33,247 nucleotides of DNA from Mariniblastus sp. (GCA_023300235.1 JALZWN010000151.1:1-33247), one strand, 5' to 3'; positions 8,217 to 17,766 are shown, counted from the stretch's first letter. Numbers and translations: made by a program. The notes: generated by a model not told the origin, from the sequence alone.

Positions 8217-11200
8217 GTGAAGATTACCGACATCCAAATCGACGGCTTTGGCGTATGGAAAGGCCTCACTGTCGATAAGTTATCCGATAACATGACGTTG
8301 TTCTGCGGCTACAACGAAGCTGGCAAGACGACGATGATGCAATTCTGCCGCGCGATGATGTTTGGCTTTTCGCAAGAGCGAATCGAAAAATACACGCCGC
8401 CGGTGTACGGCGGACTGGCCGGAGGTTTGCTAGAAATCTCCAGCCCTGATGGCAATTTCGAAGTCCAACGCTTCATCGACCCTAACCGCCACAGCGATCC
8501 GATCGGCGATTTGACCGTTACCGACTTGGTCGACGGCACCGTCCACGGCCGCGCTCGTCTAAGCAACCTGATGTCGGAGATCGACGAATCAATTTTCGTC
8601 AACGTGTTCGCGATCGGTTTGCAAGAAATCCAAGAACTCAACGCGCTCAACGGCACCGCCGCAGCAGAGCAACTGTATCGTTTGACCAGCGGCATGGACC
8701 GCGTTTCGCTCGTGGACGTGATGCGCGATCAAGCGAATCGGCGAAAGAAAATTTGGTCAGCCGACGGCGAAGTCGCTTCAAAACTGGCCACACTTTCAGA
8801 ACAACGTCAAAAACTACTCCGCGAAATCGACGAACTAAAACAACGCTCAAAACGTTGGTCGCACGTCGCCGCAGAGACCACCGACATCAACAATCAACTG
8901 ATTGATCTTGAAAACGAACTAACCAAAAAAACTCGCCAATCCCGCATCCTAGAGGCATCCGTTCAGGTTGCCGATCGCTGGAATTCTCGCAAATTGGTCA
9001 TCGACCAGATCACCGCGTTGGGCAAACTACCCGATCGCCGCGACGTTTCGATCGAAAAACTAGACCAACTCAATTCGCGGATCGCCCAGCAAAAAGAGCG
9101 TATCGACCAAGTCAAACTGCAACGCAAAACCATCAAAGCAGAAGCGTTGGCACTGCCCATCAACCGAACGTTGTGGGCCCAGAAATCGAAAATCGAAGCG
9201 ATCACCGAGCACATGCCCTGGGTCGAGTCATTGCAACGTCAGTCAACACGTTTACGCGATGAAATCGGCCGCATCGAATCCAATGTCGTCAGCGAGATTG
9301 ATGGCTTGGGACACCAACTTGATCTGAAAGCGGGTGACATCCGCGAACTTGGCAAACGTGGCTTTGCTTCGCTGGATCAAGCCGGCAAAAAACTGCAGAT
9401 CGAACTCGACCGTTTAACCAAATACCAAAACGACCTCGAAAAAGTTGAGTTTGACCTCGGCCAGCATCAAGACCGCTTAGGAACTTCGCTCGCCGGACAG
9501 GGGCCATCAGAAACGCTTGAAGACACCGGCCGATACGTAAACTTATTGCGTCGCCGGATCGAACTAGAACAAAAGATCGAAAAGCTCCAACAGAATCGCA
9601 CCGGCCTTGAGCACGACATCGATTCGATTGTTAACGATCAAGTCATGCCGCTTGAGAAACTCACGATCGTAGGTGCGTGCTTCGTTGGCGGCATCATCTT
9701 GTTTGGCATCGGCTCGCTCGACCAGCTTTGGAAGGGTAGCGTACTTGGTGAGATCAACCAAAACGTTGGCAAGGTTGCGATCTTTCTCGGCTTAGGCGTT
9801 GGCGCTCTTTCACTTTGGTTTAAGCAATACTGGGAACGAGAGGCTCAAGAAGATCTCCAAGATTTCCGTCACCAGATGGACATCAATCGCCAGCAATTAC
9901 GACGAGCCAAAATCGAACGCGACGAGATCGAAGCCAAACTGCCTCACAGCGTAAAAGGGCAGTGGGAGATCGAACTGAAAGACGCCGAATCCCGGTTGAT
10001 GCGAATGGAAGAATTGGTACCGCTCGAAAACCGCGTGCAATCCACTCGTGGCGTTCAAGAAGACGTCCGCCGCCGCATGACTTCGCAAGAACGCGAACTC
10101 AAGAAAGCCGAACAGAACTGGCAGGCTTCCTTGCGAACCGCTGGACTGCCAATCACGCTGCGTCCACACCAGCTAGAAGAGATCAAACAACGCGCCGATC
10201 GCGTTTCGACGCACTACATCCAACTGGATCAATTTTCGTCAGAAAAAGTCGAACGCGAAAAAGAACTCGCCGCGTTGAATCAACGTATCGATATGATGCT
10301 ACACGAAACCGGAGTAAAGTTCCGCAACGACAACATCGTCGATCGATTGGCCCACTTGCATCGCGCGATCAACGAGCAGCGCCAGTTCGTTTCGGTTCGT
10401 AAAGAGCATGCGAACAAGTACAAGTCGTTGCGAAATCGTTTGAACAAAACGAAACGCGAACTTGATAAATTGCTAGGACAAAAGCAGCGTTTGCTGGCCG
10501 TTGTCGGTGCAGCATCCGAGCAAGACTACCGGGCCTTGGATGCGACGTTTGTCCGACGCCGTAAATTGACCAAGTCGAACGAACAAATCAGCGAACAGAT
10601 CACCGCGGGGATTGGCAAACATTTCACCGAGCCAGAAGTTGCCGAACTCCTCGAAGCATACGGCGCTGCTGGACTAGAAAAGCAATGGGATTTCGTCCAA
10701 GAAGAAATCGAACGCGTCAAAGAAACTCAAGCTCGCCTGTTACAACAACGAGGCGAGTTTGTCCAAGAAGTAAAAACTCTGGGCGAAGATTCCCGTTTGG
10801 ACACCGCACACTTGGAGCTTAACACCGTCAACGCTCAAATCTGCAAGCTGCAAAAAGAGTGGCAGGTCTTAGCATCTAGCACGCAAATGCTAGAGATCAT
10901 CCGCGAAAGTTACGAGTCCAAGCGACAGCCAGAAACACTCAAAGATGCTTCGAATTATTTGGAGCGATTGACCGAAGGCAAGTACAAGCGAATTTGGACC
11001 AAGCTGATCGGCGAGGAGTTGCTGGTTGACAACCGCGACGACGAAACAATTCCGGTGGACAAGCTTTCGCGGGGTACGCGAGAGGCAGTTTACTTGAGCC
11101 TACGATTGGCTTTGGTCGATGCTTACTCTCGACGCGGAGCGACGATTCCAATGATCCTGGATGACGTGCTAGTCAACTTCGATGGTCAGCGAGCTCAGGC

Positions 11201-11684
11201 TGCCGCAGAAGTGCTTTATGATTTCTCTCGTAACGGCCATCAGATTTTGATGTTCACTTGCCACGAGCACATGCGAGACATGTTCCACTCATTGGGCGCC
11301 GACGTGCGAGTGTTGCCGCGGCATCTGGACGTTGTCGAACACGGAGCCAAGCCCGAAGTCTTCGGTGGTGCTCGTCCGATCGAATACGAACCCATCGGCC
11401 AGCCAGTCCAACGAAAAATCATTCGTGAACCTGCCGCGATCGCGGTAGAACCGCGGGCCATCCCGGTCGAATACGTTCAATACGCTTCGTCGCATGTTCG
11501 GATTGATCCCGATGACTACGACGCCGAACTGGAATATGAACTTTCGGCCGTAACGACCGACCAACGCACGGAAAATTTACTTCGCAGCGAGCTGGTATAC
11601 ATCAGCCCGAACCTGCCAGGCCCGCTTGACTTGTCAGGTGACGAAGATATTTGGCGAGAAAACACACGAAGCGTCGTGCGATAG
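8217..11684 (+). CDS. SbcC/Rad50/YhaN-like coiled-coil ATPase with a central membrane hairpin
   Basis: This 1155-residue protein has split ABC-type ATPase halves like Rad50, SbcC and YhaN. The Walker A is GYNEAGKTT (31-39). A long coiled coil covers about 180-930. The C-terminal half carries the signature LSRGTREAVYLSLRLAL (near 950) and Walker B IPMILDDVLVNFD (near 977). There is no CxxC zinc hook. Instead two hydrophobic helices sit near the middle of the coil (about 482-502 and 518-538), as I recall for Bacillus YhaN. A tail of about 120 residues after the ATPase (from about 1035) has no motif I know. The partner is the upstream metallophosphoesterase. Such pairs process or guard DNA ends; the helices suggest that this complex sits at the membrane. 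The GTG start is chosen for its Shine-Dalgarno. Confidence 0.88.
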   Translation: MKITDIQIDGFGVWKGLTVDKLSDNMTLFCGYNEAGKTTMMQFCRAMMFGFSQERIEKYTPPVYGGLAGGLLEISSPDGNFEVQRFIDPNRHSDPIGDLTVTDLVDGTVHGRARLSNLMSEIDESIFVNVFAIGLQEIQELNALNGTAAAEQLYRLTSGMDRVSLVDVMRDQANRRKKIWSADGEVASKLATLSEQRQKLLREIDELKQRSKRWSHVAAETTDINNQLIDLENELTKKTRQSRILEASVQVADRWNSRKLVIDQITALGKLPDRRDVSIEKLDQLNSRIAQQKERIDQVKLQRKTIKAEALALPINRTLWAQKSKIEAITEHMPWVESLQRQSTRLRDEIGRIESNVVSEIDGLGHQLDLKAGDIRELGKRGFASLDQAGKKLQIELDRLTKYQNDLEKVEFDLGQHQDRLGTSLAGQGPSETLEDTGRYVNLLRRRIELEQKIEKLQQNRTGLEHDIDSIVNDQVMPLEKLTIVGACFVGGIILFGIGSLDQLWKGSVLGEINQNVGKVAIFLGLGVGALSLWFKQYWEREAQEDLQDFRHQMDINRQQLRRAKIERDEIEAKLPHSVKGQWEIELKDAESRLMRMEELVPLENRVQSTRGVQEDVRRRMTSQERELKKAEQNWQASLRTAGLPITLRPHQLEEIKQRADRVSTHYIQLDQFSSEKVEREKELAALNQRIDMMLHETGVKFRNDNIVDRLAHLHRAINEQRQFVSVRKEHANKYKSLRNRLNKTKRELDKLLGQKQRLLAVVGAASEQDYRALDATFVRRRKLTKSNEQISEQITAGIGKHFTEPEVAELLEAYGAAGLEKQWDFVQEEIERVKETQARLLQQRGEFVQEVKTLGEDSRLDTAHLELNTVNAQICKLQKEWQVLASSTQMLEIIRESYESKRQPETLKDASNYLERLTEGKYKRIWTKLIGEELLVDNRDDETIPVDKLSRGTREAVYLSLRLALVDAYSRRGATIPMILDDVLVNFDGQRAQAAAEVLYDFSRNGHQILMFTCHEHMRDMFHSLGADVRVLPRHLDVVEHGAKPEVFGGARPIEYEPIGQPVQRKIIREPAAIAVEPRAIPVEYVQYASSHVRIDPDDYDAELEYELSAVTTDQRTENLLRSELVYISPNLPGPLDLSGDEDIWRENTRSVVR

Positions 11685-11703
11685 CCGGGCCTACATGCTC
11701 GTC

Positions 11704-11759
11704 ACAAGGCTCCGCCTTGTAACGAACTACTGCAACGAACTACTGCAACGAACTACTGC
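11704..11759. repeat. Small hairpin followed by a 13-bp tandem repeat, three units
   Basis: A perfect 7-bp stem with a 3-base loop (acaaggc tcc gccttgt, 11704-11720) is followed directly by aacgaactactgc three times (11721-11733, 11734-11746, 11747-11759). It lies just after the ATPase gene. Without a T-tract the hairpin is not a convincing terminator. Confidence 0.85.
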
Positions 11760-11769
11760 AACGAAGAAT

Positions 11770-11798
11770 CTGCCTAGCGTCGCCCGGCGGTGTATAAT
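11770..11798 (+). promoter_or_regulatory. Possible sigma70-like promoter of the sulfatase gene
   Basis: A consensus TATAAT at 11793-11798 is preceded at 17 bp by CTGCCT (11770-11775), which matches TTGACA at three positions. It would give a leader of about 130 bases to the sulfatase ATG. Confidence 0.45.
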
Positions 11799-11937
11799 CT
11801 CGATGAGAAATTCCACTCGCCACTGAACCTCAAGATCATCGGGTTCCAAGGCAGACTATCGGAAACGGCTCGGAGTGCGCGCCGAGCGCTTTTGCTATAA
11901 CCGCTTGATCGTAGCCTCCTTCCATCAGTAACACATA

Positions 11938-13869
11938 ATGAAATTTTCATCTACTTTTATCGCCACGCTGCTGGCATTGTCGTTCTGTGCCCAAGCTACT
12001 TTTGCGTTGCAAGACGGCGGGGATAAAACGCGGCCAAATGTGCTGTGGCTTTCCGTCGAAGACATCGGTCCTCAACTGGCTTGCTACGGCGACACCACCG
12101 CCAAGACGCCGCACCTAGATGCCCTAGCGGCGAAGAGCTTGACCTACGACGTCGCCTGGTCGAACTATCCGGTTTGTGCCCCGGCGAGAACCACGATCAT
12201 TTCTGGCATGTACGCGGGAACCCTCGGCGCCGGCAACATGCGGTCGCAATGCAAACTACCAACGAACATCAAAATGTTCCCGGAGTACCTGCGGGATGCT
12301 GGGTACTACTGCACCAATAACTCAAAAGAAGATTACAACTTAATCAAACACGGTCAGGTCTGGGACACGTCGAATAAAAAAGCTGACTGGCACAATCGAA
12401 AACCTAACCAACCTTTCTTTGCCGTCGTCAATTTCACTAAGACTCACGAGAGCAAGATCCGCAATAGCTCGCACCAAGCCGTGATTGACCCTGCGTCAGT
12501 GAAATTGCCGGCATACTGGCCGGACGTGCCTGAACTTCGTAAAGATTGGGCACAGTACTACGACAACTTGATGAAGATGGACGACTGGATCGCCAAAGAA
12601 CTACAGCAGCTAGAAGACGCCGGCGTTGCCGACAACACGATCGTAGTTTTCTTTGGCGACCACGGCAGCGGGATGCCACGGCATAAACGTTTTGCGGGCG
12701 ATTCGGGAATGCTAGTTCCATTCGTCGTCCACGTCCCCGAAAAACTCCGCGCCGACTTCGCACCCCACGAGTATTCACCCGGCGGACGTTCACAACGGCC
12801 CGTCGGCTTTGTCGACCTTGCACCGACAATGCTCAGCATTGCCGACATCGAAGCACCTAGTAACATGCAAGGCCACGCGTTTTTTGGACAGAAGCAAGTT
12901 GCGGTTGACGACCAGCCTGAGTACTTGTTTGGTTTCCGCGAGCGGATGGACGAACGACCGGACCTTTCGTTTAGCGTCCGAGACAAGCAGTTTGTCTACA
13001 TTCGCAACTTCATGCCGCACTTGCCACACGGTCAAAATCTGGAATACCAATTGACCTCGCCATCCACTCGTAAGTGGCTAGAGATGTTTGAGGCAGGTGA
13101 ACTAAATCCAGTGCAAGCAAAGTTCTGGCAACCCAGATCCAGTGAAGAGCTTTATGACCTGAAAGCTGACCCGGATGAAACCCAAAACCTTGCTGGCGAT
13201 CCGCAGCACAAATCAACGTTGGATCGGTTTCGCAACGCGTTTGCCAATAACGCTCGCAAAGTCGGAACGCTAAGCTTTGTGCACGAGGGGCGTTTGCAAA
13301 CCATCACCGTTAAGGGTAATCAAACGCGACGGGATTTAATTGACGATCAGTTGGCGTTTCCGTTTGAGCAAGTTTGGGAGATCGCCGGTGCGGTCAGTGG
13401 ACAGGAATTGGACGCCGCCTCGAAGCAGACAAATATGGCCAAGTGTGTTGCAGCAGCCACAGCGAAGAGCCCGACCGTTCGGTACTGGGCGGCGATGGGC
13501 CTGCTAAATAGTGGCAAGCCTGCGGTTGACCAGCACTCTGACTTATTGAAACGACTGCTAAACGACGAAGCCCCTGAAGTCGCTTTGACCGCGGCCGAAG
13601 CACTGCTTAGTTTTGATGCGAATGATGCTGACCCAGCGACGGTCAACAATGCGAAACAAGTCGTATTGAAGTATTGCGATATGAATCAAAGCAACTCTTT
13701 CTATGCTCTCAATGCGGTCAACATCGTAGACCGGCATTGGAAAATGTTTGAGAGCGAGATGCCAACAATTCTTTCGCTGCCGGGCAACGATCCAGCAATC
13801 GAACGAGGCGGACATTATCTGGAGCGGATGTTCAAAACCTTTAGAGAACGAATGAGTAAGCAAAAGTAA
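11938..13869 (+). CDS. Exported sulfatase (formylglycine-dependent), planctomycete type
   Basis: The 643-residue protein begins with a Sec signal peptide (about 1-23, ending near ATFA), then a sulfatase domain: RPNVLWLSVEDIG (32-44) and the maturation motif CAPAR (80-84), whose Cys80 would become formylglycine. A GDHGSGMPRHKR motif (near residue 241) supplies further active-site residues. The second residue of the usual DD metal pair reads ED here (41-42). The last 150 residues look helical and HEAT-like (WAAMGLLNSG, then a stretch on APEVALTAAEALL). It most resembles the heparan-N-sulfatase branch; the substrate is probably a sulfated polysaccharide taken up from marine algae, which is inference. 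No sulfatase-modifying enzyme is nearby. It is a single gene with a possible promoter at 11770-11798. Confidence 0.92.
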   Translation: MKFSSTFIATLLALSFCAQATFALQDGGDKTRPNVLWLSVEDIGPQLACYGDTTAKTPHLDALAAKSLTYDVAWSNYPVCAPARTTIISGMYAGTLGAGNMRSQCKLPTNIKMFPEYLRDAGYYCTNNSKEDYNLIKHGQVWDTSNKKADWHNRKPNQPFFAVVNFTKTHESKIRNSSHQAVIDPASVKLPAYWPDVPELRKDWAQYYDNLMKMDDWIAKELQQLEDAGVADNTIVVFFGDHGSGMPRHKRFAGDSGMLVPFVVHVPEKLRADFAPHEYSPGGRSQRPVGFVDLAPTMLSIADIEAPSNMQGHAFFGQKQVAVDDQPEYLFGFRERMDERPDLSFSVRDKQFVYIRNFMPHLPHGQNLEYQLTSPSTRKWLEMFEAGELNPVQAKFWQPRSSEELYDLKADPDETQNLAGDPQHKSTLDRFRNAFANNARKVGTLSFVHEGRLQTITVKGNQTRRDLIDDQLAFPFEQVWEIAGAVSGQELDAASKQTNMAKCVAAATAKSPTVRYWAAMGLLNSGKPAVDQHSDLLKRLLNDEAPEVALTAAEALLSFDANDADPATVNNAKQVVLKYCDMNQSNSFYALNAVNIVDRHWKMFESEMPTILSLPGNDPAIERGGHYLERMFKTFRERMSKQK

Positions 13870-14055
13870 CCTCATCCGCGGCGACGGTGCTTCCCGCCCT
13901 TTTATACTCTGCAAATCATTCGGCACACTGCGGCATGGACAATACCATCACGAATACGCAAGAATGCAAAGAAGTGCAAAAAAGTCGACAACCGAGTGAA
14001 TTGACGGCGCCCTTGGGTGAACCAGGCTTACAAATTAGGAAGTCCTATAAATGGT

Positions 14056-14343
14056 CGCCCGACGCGTTAGCGAGGACATCATCGTTGCCCTTGCCTCCGT
14101 GAAAGAAGCGTTTGCATGGGCGAATAAGTAGGACTGCATTTCTTCAAATGCTAAGGTGGACTCGACAAAACTCTCATCCCGTCACCCCTTCAGCAGTTCT
14201 TTGGATGAGCCCTGGCCTAAGATAAACGCCAGCCCAAGCAACGACTGTTTGTTCAGAGCCAACCGCTTTGTGAACGTCCACCGAAGGTAGCGCTACTATC
14301 ACGGTGGCAAAGGCGACGATGGGTTCCTCGCTGACGCGCGGCT
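14056..14343. mobile_element. MITE-like element, copy A, about 288 bp with imperfect terminal inverted repeats
   Basis: The left end (14056-14102: gcccgacgcgttagcgagga, then atcgttgcccttgcctccgtg) is the imperfect reverse complement of the right end (14299-14343), over about 45 bp with small gaps. The interior 14081-14289 aligns with 27333-27540 (copy B). No coding capacity or transposase is seen, and no clear target-site duplication. Confidence 0.7.
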
Positions 14344-14389
14344 CTCACCAACAAACTTGTTGATTTAACATGTCTTGGCGAAGCCCAAC

Positions 14390-14454
14390 AAATGTGGAGA
14401 TAGGCTTCCAGCCTGTCTGCGCGCATGACAGGCTGGAAGCCCATCACCACATTT
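14390..14454. repeat. Large near-perfect palindrome (28-bp arms)
   Basis: Arms 14390-14417 and 14427-14454 match at 26 of 28 positions around the loop tgcgcgcat, which holds the palindrome tgcgcgca. The arm contains gcttccagcctgtc, also present at 22753-22766. The flanks 14356-14389 and 14458-14480 align with the repeat at 22705-22886. Confidence 0.9.
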
Positions 14455-14478
14455 CCACGCTCACGCGTCGGGCTACCA

Positions 14479-15705
14479 CTAAACAACACCGTGTTTTTTT
14501 GCCACTGCCGTAAACTCCGCGACCGCTTGCTTGACCTGTTCAGGCGTATGACCGGCAGACATTTGCGTGCGGATCCGAGCAGTGCCTTTGGGGACGACCG
14601 GGAAAAAGAAACCCACCACGTAGATTCCACGTTCAAGTAAATCCGACGACATCTTCTGTACAACTTCCGCATCGCCCACCATCACCGGAATGATCGGATG
14701 TTCGCCCGGCGGCAGCGTAAAACCTGCGGCGTCCATCTCGCCGCGAAACAGTTGAGCATTCTCAAACAGCTGCTTTCGCAACTGATCTCCCACGCTCGAC
14801 TGAGTCAGTTCGATCGCTTTGATCGCCGCTCCGCACAGCGACGGAGCAAGGCTATTAGAAAACAAGTACGGTCGCGAACGCTGTCGCAGCAAATCAATCA
14901 CCGCTTGGCTGGCACAAGTGAATCCACCCATCGCGCCGCCGAGTGCTTTGCCCAGCGTGCCGGTCAAGATATCGATCCGGCCTTCACAACCATGAAACGC
15001 GGCTGTACCGCGCCCGCCCGGGCCTAGAAAACCGGTTGAATGACAATCATCGACCATCACCATCGCCTCGAACTCGTCCGCCAAATCGCAGATCGCCGGC
15101 AGGTTCGCAATATAACCGTCCATCGAGAACACGCCGTCGGTCGCGATCAAAACATTCCGAGCTTCGGCGTCCCTAGCGGCTTGCAGTTGAGTTCTCAGGT
15201 CATCCATGTCCGAGTTGGCGAAGCGAAAACGCTTGGCTTTGCACAGCCGAATGCCGTCGATGATCGAAGCGTGATTGAGCGAGTCGGACACGATCGCGTC
15301 TTCGGCGGTTAGCAAAGGCTCGAACAAACCTCCGTTGGCGTCAAAACAAGCGGCGTACAAAATCGAGTCGTCATAGCCCAACCAACTAGCGATCGTTTGC
15401 TCAAGCTCTCGATGCAAAGTTTGTGTGCCGCAAATAAAACGTACCGAAGCCATGCCAAAGCCATATTGGTCCAACGACTCTTTGGCGGCAGCGATCAAAT
15501 CAGCATGGTCGGCCAACCCAAGGTAGTTGTTGGCACAAAAGTTCAACACCTCCGACGGCGCCGCTTCTGTGGTTGCCTCGCCTGAAACGACCGAAATCTC
15601 AACCGATTGGGCGCCGGCTATCAATCGCTCGCGTTTGTATAGCCCCTGGTCTTGAATGGAGTCGAGTGTTTCAGTCAGTTGATTTTTAAACTTGGGCGAT
15701 AACAT
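14479..15705 (-). CDS. kbl: Glycine C-acetyltransferase (2-amino-3-ketobutyrate CoA ligase)
   Basis: This 408-residue PLP enzyme of the alpha-oxoamine synthase family interconverts 2-amino-3-oxobutyrate plus CoA with glycine plus acetyl-CoA in threonine breakdown. Motifs: [13 protein letters not shown] (55-67), [10 protein letters not shown] (93-102), the PLP-ring contact [13 protein letters not shown] (216-228) and the PLP lysine in [10 protein letters not shown] (Lys253). Length and motifs fit Kbl better than BioF, though BioF-like activity cannot be excluded. ATG 15705 has GAAAGG eight bases upstream and is preferred over a TTG at 15723. It lies 52 bp after coaX on the same strand and may share its transcript. 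The usual partner tdh is not in this window. The stop codon touches a dispersed repeat. Confidence 0.92.
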   Translation of the reverse strand: MLSPKFKNQLTETLDSIQDQGLYKRERLIAGAQSVEISVVSGEATTEAAPSEVLNFCANNYLGLADHADLIAAAKESLDQYGFGMASVRFICGTQTLHRELEQTIASWLGYDDSILYAACFDANGGLFEPLLTAEDAIVSDSLNHASIIDGIRLCKAKRFRFANSDMDDLRTQLQAARDAEARNVLIATDGVFSMDGYIANLPAICDLADEFEAMVMVDDCHSTGFLGPGGRGTAAFHGCEGRIDILTGTLGKALGGAMGGFTCASQAVIDLLRQRSRPYLFSNSLAPSLCGAAIKAIELTQSSVGDQLRKQLFENAQLFRGEMDAAGFTLPPGEHPIIPVMVGDAEVVQKMSSDLLERGIYVVGFFFPVVPKGTARIRTQMSAGHTPEQVKQAVAEFTAVAKKHGVV

Positions 15706-15757
15706 AGCAAAAGCCTTTCGCAATAAAAGTTGTCCGCTGTAAAATCGATTTGGAGAA

Positions 15758-16621
15758 TCAATTTCGATTGTTTTTTTGGTGGATCAACAGCAAACCCGCA
15801 TGAATCAAATCAGGCTCGATCGTCACTTCATCAATCCAAATGGGCAGGCAATCCAAGACCTTACCGGCACTCAGCAATTCTTCGATGCCACCACCGGTTA
15901 GTACGATCGAACAATTAAGGGCAAGCGAAACCGGTAACGATTGCCTGAACTGCGAAACCGTCTCAGCCAGTCCGGCAAGCTGAGTCCGGTACACGCCGGC
16001 GACGATGGCGGTGGAGGTATTGCGTTGCCATGGAGCCAGCGAACCTTGGGCAAGCTGTTTGATTTCTTCCTTCCAATCAGCCACGATTTCATTTCGGGCG
16101 AGCAAGTCCAAGTGGGGCAGGGCGGCGGTTTGCTGATTCAATTGTAAAAAAGAAGCATCCGCGCCGGGGTAAATCACACCGCCACAGAACACGCCTTTAC
16201 CGGTTACCACATCGACCGTGACGGCCGTGCCGGCATCAACCACGATCGCCGCTTCACCATCGCTGAGACCTTCCGCGACGGCCAAACAGCCGACCAACCG
16301 ATCAACGCCGACCGCTTTCGGCTGGTCAACTTCCAGGTCTAACTCGATCAACCGATGATCCACCGAGCGGATTCGATCTTTGCTTCGCCCCGCTTCGTCA
16401 AGTGCATCGGAGAGTTCATGAAGCTTGGCTCCGTCAACACAAGACGTGACCCAGTAATGAACGGCCTTGGGCAGTGCCTTGAAGTCAAAATCTGCCCAGC
16501 GGGCAATTCGCTGCGACCGGCAACTATCATTCAGTGTTGCATCAACAGAATCCGCGACATCGCTGGACACAAAGTTCAGCTTGATGGCACTGTTTCCGAT
16601 ATCGACCAACACTACTGGCAT
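15758..16621 (-). CDS. coaX: Type III pantothenate kinase
   Basis: The 287-residue protein is a CoaX-type kinase (ASKHA fold) that phosphorylates pantothenate in the first step of coenzyme A synthesis. Visible motifs are the phosphate-binding VDIGNSAIK (6-14), [11 protein letters not shown] (about 100-110), [13 protein letters not shown] (about 125-137) and GGVIYPG. Length is slightly above the usual 250-260. Its ATG at 16621 overlaps the obgE stop codon by 10 bp, which suggests translational coupling to obgE. CoaX often sits beside birA; here it follows obgE instead. Confidence 0.92.
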   Translation of the reverse strand: MPVVLVDIGNSAIKLNFVSSDVADSVDATLNDSCRSQRIARWADFDFKALPKAVHYWVTSCVDGAKLHELSDALDEAGRSKDRIRSVDHRLIELDLEVDQPKAVGVDRLVGCLAVAEGLSDGEAAIVVDAGTAVTVDVVTGKGVFCGGVIYPGADASFLQLNQQTAALPHLDLLARNEIVADWKEEIKQLAQGSLAPWQRNTSTAIVAGVYRTQLAGLAETVSQFRQSLPVSLALNCSIVLTGGGIEELLSAGKVLDCLPIWIDEVTIEPDLIHAGLLLIHQKNNRN

Positions 16622-17613
16622 GACTTGTAGCCTTGGAGTGTGGTCGCGATGTGGTGAACCAGCGGCTTAAGCCCGTCGCCGGTGACCGCCGAGATCGAAT
16701 GGACCTGTTCGCCTGTCGCTTCGGCCAACGCCTTCACAACTTCGTCTTGCCCAGGCAGCTCTGATTTAGTGCAAACCAGAATCTCCGGCCGGTCTTTAAG
16801 TTTTACGTTATACCGTTCTAACTCGTTTCGAATCGATCGATAGTTTTCGACCGGGTCGGTCTGATCCATCGGCGTGGGTTCGACCAAGTGCACCAAAATA
16901 CCTGCTCGTTCGATGTGCTTGAGGAAATCGTGCCCCAGCCCGACGCCTTCGCTGGCTCCCTCGATCAAACCGGGAATGTCGGCCATGATGAACGAGTTAT
17001 CTAGATCGATCATCACCTGCCCCAAGTTTGGGAACTTGGTGGTAAACGGGTAGTTGGCGATTTCAGGTCGAGCACTCGACAGGCGGCTGAGCAACGTGCT
17101 TTTGCCGGCGTTGGGTTTTCCAATGACCCCAACATCGGCGATCACTTTTAATTCCAAGCGTAATGTTTTGCGTTCGCCGTCGGAGCCTTGCGTTGCTTGA
17201 CGAGGAGCTTGATTGGTCGAGGATTTGAATCGCGTGTTTCCGCGTCCGCCTCGCCCACCTTTGGCGACGACGACTGAGTCGCCGTCGTCGGCGAGATCCT
17301 TCATGGTTAGACCAGTTGCGGTATCGATCAAGATCGTTCCCGGAGGCACGTAGACGGTGATGTCGTCGGCGCATTTCCCGTGCCGACCGTAGCCCATGCC
17401 GCCGATTCCTTTGTCGCCGCGGATGCTGTTGCGGTTGGCCAATGCGACCAAGCTGTTGACGCCATGACGAGCTTCGATGATGACGCTGCCGCCGTGACCT
17501 CCGTCGCCACCATCAGGACCGCCTTTGGGCACGTACTTTTCACGGCGGAAACTGACGCATCCGTGGCCGCCGCGACCGCCGCTGACTTTAATGGTTACTT
17601 GATCGACAAACAT
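16612..17613 (-). CDS. obgE: Obg family GTPase (CgtA)
   Basis: This 333-residue GTPase acts in late 50S ribosome assembly and stress control. The glycine-rich Obg domain covers about 1-158 (VSGGRGGHGCVSFRREKYVP; GGPDGGDGGHGG). The G domain follows with G1 GKPNAGKS (165-172), switch region YPFTTKFPNLG (188-198), G3 DIPG (212-215), G4 TKSE (282-285, against the usual NKxD or TKxD) and G5 ISAV. There is no C-terminal OCT domain. The open frame extends up to 17724, but the ATG at 17613 matches the conserved MFVDQV start. No Shine-Dalgarno is visible. It lies downstream of rpmA, separated by a terminator, so it should have its own promoter between 17614 and 17731. Confidence 0.96.
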   Translation of the reverse strand: MFVDQVTIKVSGGRGGHGCVSFRREKYVPKGGPDGGDGGHGGSVIIEARHGVNSLVALANRNSIRGDKGIGGMGYGRHGKCADDITVYVPPGTILIDTATGLTMKDLADDGDSVVVAKGGRGGRGNTRFKSSTNQAPRQATQGSDGERKTLRLELKVIADVGVIGKPNAGKSTLLSRLSSARPEIANYPFTTKFPNLGQVMIDLDNSFIMADIPGLIEGASEGVGLGHDFLKHIERAGILVHLVEPTPMDQTDPVENYRSIRNELERYNVKLKDRPEILVCTKSELPGQDEVVKALAEATGEQVHSISAVTGDGLKPLVHHIATTLQGYKSCQ

Positions 17614-17731
17614 ACGATTGATTACTGATAGAGGAGGTTGGCGGCTTTGGGCCGACCACCGAGTCGGGGACGCGGTGAGATTATGATTAAGATTGGGCGT
17701 GGGAGTGCCCGTCAGGAGAGACACTCAAAAC

Positions 17732-17766
17732 AAAAAAAGGATGCCAATGTAAAGTTGGCATCCTTT
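17732..17766 (-). terminator. Rho-independent terminator after rpmA
   Basis: On the minus strand a perfect 12-bp stem (17766-17755 with 17747-17736, loop 7) runs into a seven-T tract (17738-17732, three of them in the stem). It lies 59 bp after the rpmA stop and upstream of obgE. Confidence 0.9.

Larger units (their letters stand above)
13870..14478. other. Intergenic stretch between convergent genes, filled by repeats
   Basis: About 610 bp lie between the sulfatase and kbl stop codons. 13870-14050 shows nothing recognisable. 14056-14343 is a MITE-like element and 14356-14480 a palindromic repeat whose right edge reaches the kbl stop codon. Small open frames here are not supported. Confidence 0.7.

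Noticed and set aside
11704..11720. Hairpin after the ATPase gene as a rho-independent terminator
   Set aside because: The stem is short (7 bp) and no T-tract follows on either strand.
14479..15705. kbl as biotin synthesis gene bioF
   Set aside because: Length, N-terminal region and the [10 protein letters not shown] motif fit Kbl better, and no biotin genes are nearby; not fully excluded.
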